DNA of 64,000 nt from Coriaria nepalensis (Eukaryota; Streptophyta; Magnoliopsida; Cucurbitales; Coriariaceae): NCBI GenBank assembly GCA_027186245.1, contig CP114481.1, forward strand, positions 22,599,501 through 22,663,500, written 5' to 3'. This document shows positions 55,183-63,561 of the stretch, piece by piece. Below the pieces are notes generated by a model, which was not told where the DNA came from, ran no database searches, and worked only from the letters and a program-made list of their open reading frames with translations. Made by a program: the position numbers and the translations under genes. How positions within the stretch are numbered: the stretch's first letter is position 1; each line of letters begins with the position of its first letter.

Positions 55183-57276
55183 GATATGCTTTTTAATGGT
55201 AAAATAATTCATTGTTGTCTTCAATAGATTAATTAAAAGTTATATAAGAAAATAATGTTTGAAGGGCGAAAATAGATTTCGTTCGAATTAATTTAGAATG
55301 ATTTAATGACTAGAAGAGACTCAGTGACATGACTTTAAGGCTAAATAAATGCATTGTTGCCTTCAATAGATCAACTGCAAGTTATGCATGAAAGTCATGT
55401 TTAAAGGCCGAATTTCGTTCGAAATGATTTAGAATGATTTACTGACTAATTGAGACGCAAAAATAAGACTTTAAGGGTAAAAAATGCATAGTTGCCATCA
55501 ATAGATCAATTGCAAGTTATGCATGAAAGTCGCGTTTTAAATGCAAAAAGAGAACTGGTTCGAAGTGCCTTCAAACAATTTAATGGTTGAAGAGACTGAG
55601 TGATATGCATTTTAATGGTAAAATAATTCATTGTTGTCTTCAATTGATTAATTAAAAGTTATGTAAGAAAAAAATGTTTGAAGGGCGAAAATAGATTTCG
55701 TTCGAATTAATTTAGAATGATTTAATGACTAGAAGAGACTCAGTGACAAGACTATAAGGCTAAATAAATGCATTGTTGCCTTCAATAGATCAACTGCAAG
55801 TTATGCACGAAAGTCTTGTTTAAAGGCCGAATTTCGTTCGAAATGATTTAGAATGATTTACTGACTAAATGACACGCAAAAATATGACTTTAAGGCTAAA
55901 AAATGTATAGTTGCCATCAATAGAGCAATTGCAAGTTATGCATGAAAGTCGCGTTTTAAATGCAAAAAGAGAATTGGTTCGAAGTGCCTTCAAACAATTT
56001 AATGGTTGAAAAGACTGAATGATATGCTTTTTAATGGTAAAATAATTCATTGTTGTCTTCAATAGATTAATTAAAAGTTATGTATGAAAATAATGTTTGA
56101 AGGGCGAAAATAGATTTCGTTCGAATTAATTTAGAATGATTTAATGACGCGAAGAGACTCAGTGACATGACTATAAGGCTAAATAAATGCATTGTTGCCT
56201 TCAATAGATCAATTGCAAGTTATGCACGAAAGTCATGTTTAAAGGCCGAATTTCGTTCGAAATGATTTAGAATGATTTACTGAATAAAAGAGACGCAAAA
56301 ATATGACTTTCAGGCCAAAAAATGCATAGTTGCCATCAATAGATCAATTGCAAGTTATGCATGAAAGTCGCGTTTTAAATGCAAAAAGAGAATTGGTTCG
56401 AAGTGCCTTCAAACAATATAATGATTGAAAAGACTGAGTGATATGCTTTTTAATGGTAAAATAATTCATTGTTGTCTTCAATAGATTAATTAAAAGTTAT
56501 ATAAGAAAATAATGTTTGAAGGGCGAAAATAGATTTCGTTCGAATTAATTTAGAATGATTTAATGACTAGAAGAGACTCAGTGACATGACTTTAAGACTA
56601 AATAAATGCATTGTTGCCTTCAATAGATCAACTGCAAGTTATGCATGAAAGTCATGTTTAAAGGCCGAATTTCGTTCGAAATGATTTAGAATGATTTACT
56701 GACTAAATGAGACGCAAAAATAAGACTTTAAGGCTAAAAAATGCATAGTCGCCATCAATAGATCAATTGCAAGTTAACATGAAAGTCGCATTTTAAATGC
56801 AAAAAGAGAATTGGTTCGAAGTGCCTTCAAACAATTTAATGGTTGAAAAGACTGAGTGATATGCATTTTAATGGTAAAATAATTCATTGTTGTCTTCAAT
56901 TGATTAATTAAAAGTTATGTAAGAAAAAAATGTTTGAAGGGCGAAAATAGATTTCGTTCGAATTAATTTAGAATGATTTAATGACTAGAAGAGACTCAGT
57001 GACAAGACTATAAGGCTAAATAAATGCATTGTTGCCTTCAATAGATCAACTGCAAGTTATGCTCGAAAGTTTTGTTTAAAGGCCGAATTTCGCTCGAAAT
57101 GATTTAGAATGATTTACTGACTAAAAGAGACGCAAAAATATGACTTTAAGGCTAAAAAATGCATAGTTGCCATCAATAGAGCAATTGCAAGTTATGCATG
57201 AAAGTCGCGTTTTAAATGCAAAAAGAGAATTGGTTCGAAGTGCCTTCAAACAATTTAATGGTTGAAAAGACTGAGT
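55183..57276 (+). repeat. Mixed 3-unit repeats with AAGTTAACATG variants
   Basis: Five full units. TGATATGCATTTTAATGG with CAATTGATTAATT recurs near 55600 and 56860, about 1256 bp apart, and GACAAGACTATAAGG follows both. The pattern suggests a partly overwritten 3-unit repeat. No other sequence is present. Confidence 0.68.
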
Positions 57277-57560
57277 GATATGCTTTTTAATGGTAAAATA
57301 ATTCATTGTTGTCTTCAATAGATTAACTACAAGTTATGTAGGAAAATAATGTTTGAAGGGCGAAAATAGATTTCGTTCGAATTAATTTAGAATGATTTAA
57401 TGACTAGAGGAGACTCAGTGACATAACTTAAAGGCTAAACAAATGCATTGTTGCCTTCAATAGATCAATTGCAAGTTATGCATGAGAGTCGCGTTTTAAA
57501 TGCAAAAAGAGAATTGGTTCGAAGTGCCTTCAAACAATTTAATGATTGAAAAGACTGAGT
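57277..57560 (+). repeat. Short unit with a B/C fusion (284 bp)
   Basis: A is followed by B-type sequence (GCTAAACAAATGCATTGTTGCCTTC), and around CAATAGATCAATTGC near 57464 it changes to C-type sequence (ATGCATGAGAGTCGCG). The breakpoint lies about 45-50 bp into the subunit, unlike the other short units, where it lies in the first 20 or so bases. This is an independent loss of one subunit equivalent by exchange between B and C. Confidence 0.84.
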
Positions 57561-58816
57561 GATATGCTTTTTAATGGTAAAATAATTCATTGTTGTCTTC
57601 AATATATTAATTAAAAGTTATATAAGAAAATAATGTTTGAAGGGCGAAAGTCGATTTCGTTCGATTTAATTTAGAATGATTTAATGACTAGAAGAGACTC
57701 AGTGACATGACTTTAAGGCTAAATAAATGCATTTTTGCCCTCAATAGATCAACTGCAAGTTATGCACTAAAGTCATGTTTAAAGGCCGAATTTCGTTCGA
57801 AATGATTTAGAATAATTTACTGACTAAATGACACGCAAAAATATGACTTTAAGGCTAAAAAATGTATAGTTGCCATCAATAGTGCAATTGCAAGTTATGC
57901 ATGAAAGTCGCGTTTTAAATGCAAAAAGAGAATTGGTTCGAAGTGCCTCCAAACAATTTAATGGTTGAAAAGACTGAATGATATGCTTTTTAATCGTAAA
58001 ATAATTCATTGTTGTCTTCAATAGATTAATTAAAAGTTATGTAAGAAAATAATTTTTGAAGGGCGAAAATAGATTTCGTTCGAATTAATTTAGAATGATT
58101 TAATGACTAGAAGAGACTCAGTGACATGACTATAAGGCTAAATAAATGCATTCTTGCCTTCAATAGATCAATGCAGGTTATGCACGAAAGTCATGTTTAA
58201 AGGCCGAATTTCGTTCGAAATGATTTAGAATGATTTACAGAATAAAAGAGACGCAAAAATATGACTTTCAGGCCAAAAAATGCATAGTTGCCATCGATAG
58301 ATCAATTGCAAGTTATGCATGAAAGTCGCATTTTAAATGCAAAAAGAGAATTGGTTCGAAGTGCCTTCAAACAATATAATGATTGAAAAGACTGAGTGAT
58401 ATGCTTTTTAATGGTAAAATAATTCATTGTTGTCTTCAATAGATTAATTAAAAGTTAAGTAAGAAAATAATGTTTGAAGGGCGAAAATAGATTTCGTTCG
58501 AATTAATTTAGAATGATTTAATGAGTTGAAGAGACTCAGTGACATGACTTTAAGGCTAAATAAATGCATTGTTGCCTTCAATAGATCAACTGCAAGTTAT
58601 GCACGAAAGTCATGTTTAAAGGCCGAATTTCGTTCGAAATGATTTAGAATGATTTACTGACTAAATGAGACGCAAAAATATGACTTTAAGGCTAAAAAAT
58701 GCATAGTTGCCATCAATAGAGCAATTGCAAGTTATGCATGAAAGTCGCGTTTTAAATGCAAAAAGAGAATTGGTTCGAAGTGCCTTCAAACAATATAATG
58801 ATTGAAAAGACTGAGT

Positions 58817-58959
58817 GATATGCATTTTAATGGTAAAATAATTCATTGTTGTCTTCAATTGATTAATTAAAACTTATGTAAGAAAAAAATGTTTGAAGGG
58901 CGAAAATAGATTTCGTTCGAATTAATTTAGAATGATTTAATGACTAGAAGAGACTCAGT
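58817..58959 (+). repeat. Subunit A (143 bp) of the reference unit
   Basis: Opens GATATGC and ends GACTCAGT. In order it holds an ATTCATTGTTGTC block (the ATGCATTGTT equivalent), a TTGATTAATT block, AATGTTTGAAGGGCGAAAA, the TTCGTTCGAATT palindrome region and TTTAGAATGATTTAATGAC. The 5' half aligns with B and C. The 3' half (TTTAGAATGATTTA, TGACTA, AGAGAC) aligns closely with B. A is the longest subunit and the one most often GAATTC-positive in other parts of the window; this copy has GATTTC. Confidence 0.9.
58898..58933. other. Palindrome region of subunit A
   Basis: The A subunit carries TTCGTTCGAATT here. In GAATTC-type copies (for example near 4700 and 5120) it is AATTCGTTCGAATT, a perfect inverted repeat with 6 bp arms and a TT centre. 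In this GATTTC-type copy only the inner TTCG/CGAA arms pair. The same place in B and C also has TTCGAA. A protein-binding or cruciform role is inference only. Confidence 0.6.
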
Positions 58960-59095
58960 GACATGACTTTAAGGCTAAATAAATGCATTGTTGCCTTCAA
59001 TAGATCAACTGCAAGTTATGCACGAAAGTCATGTTTAAAGGCCGAATTTCGTTCGAAATGATTTAGAATGATTTACTGACTAAATGAGACGCAAA
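58960..59095 (+). repeat. Subunit B (136 bp) of the reference unit
   Basis: Opens GACATGACTTTAAGG, followed by ATGCATTGTTGCC, TCAATAGATCAACTGC, AAGTTATGCACGAAAGTC, GTTTAAAGGCCGAATTTCG, the TTCGTTCGAAAT palindrome and TTTAGAATGATTTACTGACTA. It resembles C in the first half and A in the last third. B is the subunit missing from the ~283 bp short units elsewhere in the array. Confidence 0.9.
59040..59066. other. Palindrome region of subunit B
   Basis: B carries ATTTCGTTCGAAAT in this region, a perfect inverted repeat with 6 bp arms and a TT centre. In most copies of 1-31 kb the right arm is CGAAGT, which shortens the symmetry to the 10 bp TTCGTTCGAA core. The TTCGTT.GAA string also resembles the left part of the mammalian CENP-B box, but the CGGG half is absent. 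No binding function can be claimed. Confidence 0.55.
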
Positions 59096-59235
59096 AATAT
59101 GATTTTAAGGCTAAAAAATGCATAGTTGCCATCAATAGAGCAATTGCAAGTTATGCATGAAAGTCGCGTTTTAAATGCAAAAAGAGAATTGGTTCGAAGT
59201 GCCTTCAAACAATATAATGATTGAAAAGACTGAGT
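59096..59235 (+). repeat. Subunit C (140 bp) of the reference unit
   Basis: Opens AATATGA(C/T)TTTAAGG, then ATGCATAGTTGCCATC, AATAGAGCAATTGC, AAGTTATGCATGAAAGTCGCG, TTTTAAATGC, GAGAATTGGTTCGAAGTGCC and CAAACAATATAATGATTG. C shares its first 70 or so bases with B. Its 3' part is the most distinct of the three: the palindrome is reduced to TTCGAA, and the TTTAGAATGATTTA block is represented by CAATTTAATGATTG. The GTCGCG motif varies between copies as GTCGCA and GTCGTG. Confidence 0.9.
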
Positions 59236-60491
59236 GATATGCATTTTAATGGTAAAATAATTCATTGTTGTCTTCAATTGATTAATTAAAACTTATGTAA
59301 GAAAAAAATGTTTGAAGGGCGAAAATAGATTTCGTTCGAATTAATTTAGAATGATTTAATGACTAGAAGAGACTCAGTGACAAGACTATAAGGCTAAATA
59401 AATGCATTGTTGCCTTCAATAGATCAACTGCAAGTTATACACGAAAGTCATGTTCAAAAGCTGAATTTCGTTCGAAGTGATTTAGAATGATTTACTGACT
59501 AAAAGAGACGCAAAAATATGACTTTAAGGCTAAAAAATGCATAGTTGCCATCAATAGATCAATTGCAAGTTAACATGAAAGTCGCATTTTAAATGCAAAA
59601 AGAGAATTGGTTCGAAGTGCCTTCAAACAATTTAATGGTTGAAAAGACTGAATGATATGCTTTTTAATCGTAAAATAATTCATTGTTGTCTTCAATAGAT
59701 TAATTAAAAGTTATGTAAGAAAATAATTTTTGAAGGGCGAAAATAGATTTCGTTCGAATTAATTTAGAATGATTTAATGACTAGAAGAGACTCAGTGACA
59801 TGACTATAAGGCTAAATAAATGCATTGTTGCCTTCAATAGATCAATTGCAGGTTATGCACGAAAGTCATGTTTAAAGGCCGAATTTCGTTCGAAATGATT
59901 TAGAATGATTTACTGAATAAAAGAGACGCAAAAATATGACTTTCAGGCCAAAAAATGCATAGTTGCCATCAATAGATCAATTGCAAGTTATGCATGAAAG
60001 TCGCATTTTAAATGCAAAAAGAGAATTGGTTCGAAGTGCCTTCAAACAATATAATGATTGAAAAGACTGAGTGATATGCTTTTTAATGGTAAAATAATTC
60101 ATTGTTGTCTTCAATAGATTAATTAAAAGTTATGTAAGAAAATAATGTTTGAAGGGTGAAAATAGATTTCGTTCGAATTAATTTAGAATGATTTAATGAG
60201 TTGAAGAGACTCAGTGACATGACTTTAAGGCTAAATAAATGCATTGTTGCCTTCAATAGATCAACTGCAAGTTATGCACGAAAGTCATGTTTAAAGGCCG
60301 AATTTCGTTCGGAATGATTTAGAATGATTTACTGACTAAATGAGACGCAAAAATATGACTTTCAGGCCAAAAAATGCATAGTTGCCATCAATAGAGCAAT
60401 TGCAAGTTATGCATGAAAGTCGCGTTTTAAATGCAAAAAGAGAATTGGTTCGAAGTGCCTTCAAACAATATAATGATTCAAAAGACTGAGT

Positions 60492-60774
60492 GATATGCTT
60501 TTTAATGGTAAAATAATTCTTTGTTGTCTTCAATAGATTAATTAAAAGTTATGTAAGAAAATAATGTTTGAAGGGCGAAAATAGATTTCGTTCGAATTAA
60601 TTTAGAATAATTTAATGACTAGAAGAGACTCAGTGACATGACTTTAAGGCTAAAAAATACATAGTTGCCATCAATAGATCAATTGCAAGTTATGCATGAA
60701 AGTCGCGTTTTAAATGCAAAAAGAGAATTGGTTCGAAGTGCCTTCAAACAATATAATGATTGAAAAGACTGAGT
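60492..60774 (+). repeat. Short AC unit (283 bp) with AATACATAG
   Basis: A ends GACTCAGTG, then ACATGACTTTAAGGC (B-like) leads into AAAAATACATAG (C-like). It lacks the CAGTGAAATGAC and TACGTAG signatures of the 36-54 kb short units. It is either a separate event or the same event followed by correction and a CG to CA change. Confidence 0.85.
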
Positions 60775-61980
60775 GATATGCTTTTTAATGGTAAAATAAT
60801 TCATTGTTGTCTTCAATAGATTAATTAAAAGTTATGTAAGAAAATAATGTTTGAAGGGCGAAAATAGATTTCGTTCGAATTAATTTAGAATGATTTAATG
60901 ACTAGAAGAGACTCAGTGACATGACTATAAGGCTAAATAAATGCATTGTTGCCTTCAATAGATCAATTGCAAGTTATGCACGAAAGTCATGTTTAAAGGC
61001 CGAATTTTGTTCGAAATAATTTAGAATGATTTACTGAATAAAAGAGACGCAAAAATATGACTTTCAGGCCAAAAAATGCATAGTTGCCATCAATAGATCA
61101 ATTGCAAGTTATGCATGAAAGTCGCGTTTTAAATGCAAAAAGAGAATTGGTTCGAAGTGCCTTCAAACAATTTAATGGTTGAAAAGACTGAGTGATATGC
61201 TTTTTAATGGTAAAATAATTCATTGTTGTCTTCAATAGATTAATTAAAAGTTATGTAAGAAAATAATGTTTGAAGGGCGAAAATAGATTTCGTTCGAATT
61301 AATTTAGAATCATTTAATGACTAGAAGAGACTCAGTGACATGACTATAAGGCTAAATAAATGCATTGTTGCCTTCAATAGATCAATTGCAAGTTATGCAC
61401 GAAAGTCATGTTTAAAGGCCGAATTTCGTTCGAAATGATTTAGAATGATTTACTGAATAAAAGAGACGCAAAAATATGACTTTCAGGCCAAAAAATGCAT
61501 AGTTGCCATCAATAGATTAATTGCAAGTTATGCATGAAAGTCGCGTTTTAAATGTAAAAAGAGAATTGGTTCGAAGTGCCTTGAAACAATATAATGATTG
61601 AAAAGACTGAGTGATATGCTTTTTAATGGTAAAATAATTCATTGTTGTCTTCAATAGATTAATTAAAAGTTATGTAAGAAAATAATGTTCGAAGGGCGAA
61701 AATAGATTTCGTTCGAATTAATTTAGAATGATTTAATGACTAGAAGAGACTCAGTGACATGACTTTAAGGCTAAATAAATGCATTCTTGCCTTCAATAGA
61801 TCAACTGCAAGTTATGCACGAAAGTCATGTTTAAAGGCCGAATTTCGTTCGAAATGATTTAGAATGATTTACTGACTAAATGAAACGCAAAAATATGACT
61901 TTAAGGCTAAAAAATGCATAGTTGCCATCAATAGAGCAATTGCAAGTTATGAATGAAAGTCGCGTTTTAAATGCAAAAAG
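60775..61980 (+). repeat. Near-identical GATTTC-type units
   Basis: Consecutive units carry GACTATAAGG, AATAAAAGAGACGC and CTTTCAGGCC at 419 bp spacing. They form a young monomeric amplification that recurs from 63562 to the end of the window. Confidence 0.75.
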
Positions 61981-63278
61981 AGAATTGGTTAGAAGTGCCC
62001 TCAAAAAATTGAAAAGATTGAATGATATGCTTTTTAATGCTAAAATCATGGATTGTTGTCTTCGGTAGATTAATTGCAAGTGATGTAAGGAAATAATGTT
62101 TGAAGGGCGAAAATAGAATTCCTTCAAATTAATTTAAAATGATTTAATGACTAGAAGAGACTCAGTGACATGACTTTAAGGCTAAACAAATGCATTGTTG
62201 CCTTCAATAGATCAACTGCAAGTTATGAACGAAAGTCAAGTTTAACGGCCAAATTTCGTTCGAAAGGATATAGAAAGATTTAATGACTAAAAGAGACGCA
62301 ATAATATGACTTTAAGGCTTAAAATTGAATAGTTGCCTTCAATAGATCAAGTGCAAGTTATGCATGAAAGTCATGTTTGAAATACAAATAGAATTGGTTC
62401 GAAGTTCCTTCCAACAATTTAATGAATGAAAAGACTGAGTGATATGCTTTTTAATGCTAAAATAATGCATTGTTGTCTTCTGGTGATTAATTGCAAGTTA
62501 TGTATGAAAATAATGTTTGAAGGGCGAAAATAGAATTCGTTCGAATTAATTTAGAATGATTTAATGACTAGAAGAGACTCAGTGACATGACTTTAAGGCT
62601 AAACAAATGCATTGTTGCGTTCAATAGATCAACTGCAAGTTACGCACGAAAGTCATGTCTGAAAGCTGAATTTCGTTCGAAGTGATTTAGAATGATTTAC
62701 TGACTAAAAGAGATGCAAAAATATGACTTTAAGGCTAAAACATGCATAGTTTCCATCAATAGATCAATTGCAAGTTAACCAAGAGAGTCGCGTTTTAAAT
62801 GCAAAAAGAGAATTGGTTCGAAGTGCCTTAAAACAATTTAATGGTCGAAAAGACTGAGTGATGTGCTTTTTAATGGTAAAATAATTCATTGTTGTCTTCA
62901 ATAGATTAATTACAAGTTATGTAGGAACATAATGTTTGAAGGGCGAAAATAGAATTCGTTCGAATTAATTTTGAATGACTTAATGACTAAAAGAGACTTA
63001 GTGACATGACTTTAAGGCTAAACAAATGCATTGTTGCCTTCAATAGATCAACTGCAAGTTATGCACGAAAGTCATGTTTAAAGGCCGAATTTCGTTCGAA
63101 GTGATTTAGAATGATTTACTGACTAAAAGAGATACAAAAATATGACTTTAAGGCTAAAAATTGCATAGTTGCCATCAATAGATCAATTGCAAGTTATGCA
63201 TGAAAGTCGTGTTTTAAATGCAAAAAGAGAATTGGTTTGAAGAGCCTTTAAACAATTTCATGATTGAAAAGACTGAGT
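61981..63278 (+). repeat. Diverged island resembling 22.2-22.9 kb
   Basis: After a loss of about 12 bases near 62006 (CAAAAAATTGAAAAG), the units switch to the GAATTC type with many rare variants: TCTTCGGTAG, GAATTCCTTCAAATT, TTTAACGGCC, AATTGAATAGTTGCC and AAATACAAATAG. The same set is found at 22.2-22.6 kb and partly at 18.7 kb. The island interrupts the homogenised right-hand type. Confidence 0.78.
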
Positions 63279-63561
63279 GATATGCTTTTTAATGGTAAAA
63301 TAATTCACTGGTGTCTTCAATAGATTAATTAAAAGTTATGTAAGAAAATAATGTCTGAAGGGCGAAAATAGATTTTGTTCGAATTAATTTAGAATGATTT
63401 AATGACTAGAGGAGACTCAGTGACATGACTTTAAGGCTAAAAAATACATAGTTGCCATCAATAGATCAATTGCAAGTTATGCATGAAAGTCGCGTTTTAA
63501 ATGCAAAAAGAGAATTGGTTCGAAGTGCCTTCAAACAATATAATGATTGAAAAGACTGAGT
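63279..63561 (+). repeat. Short AC unit (283 bp) near the right end
   Basis: Has the same AATACATAG junction as the unit at 60492. The flanking sequence to 64000 also follows 60775 onwards, so this segment is a block copy at a shift of about 2787 bp. That shift is not a multiple of 419 because it spans a short unit and a small deletion near 62.0 kb. Confidence 0.83.

Larger units (their letters stand above)
58817..59235 (+). repeat. Reference 419 bp unit (A+B+C)
   Basis: This complete unit is chosen to define the repeat and its three parts. It opens with GATATGC and closes with GACTGAGT just before the next GATATGC at 59236. Subunit lengths are A 143, B 136 and C 140 bp, which sum to 419. 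The unit is nearly identical to the one on its left, so it also shows a recent single-unit duplication. The phase chosen for unit start is a convention; the array has no natural start. Confidence 0.93.
57561..60491 (+). repeat. GATTTC-type units with 419 and about 1675 bp duplications
   Basis: The unit at 58817 is a near copy of the one before it. AATTTTTGAAGGGCG occurs near 58052 and 59728, about 1676 bp (4 units) apart, followed in both by GACTATAAGG and CTTTCAGGCC. A short loss (CAATGCAGG for CAATTGCAGG) marks the copy near 58171. Confidence 0.7.

Noticed and set aside
59040..59066. True CENP-B box
   Set aside because: The CGGG half of the motif is absent in every B subunit examined, so it is only reported as a weak resemblance.
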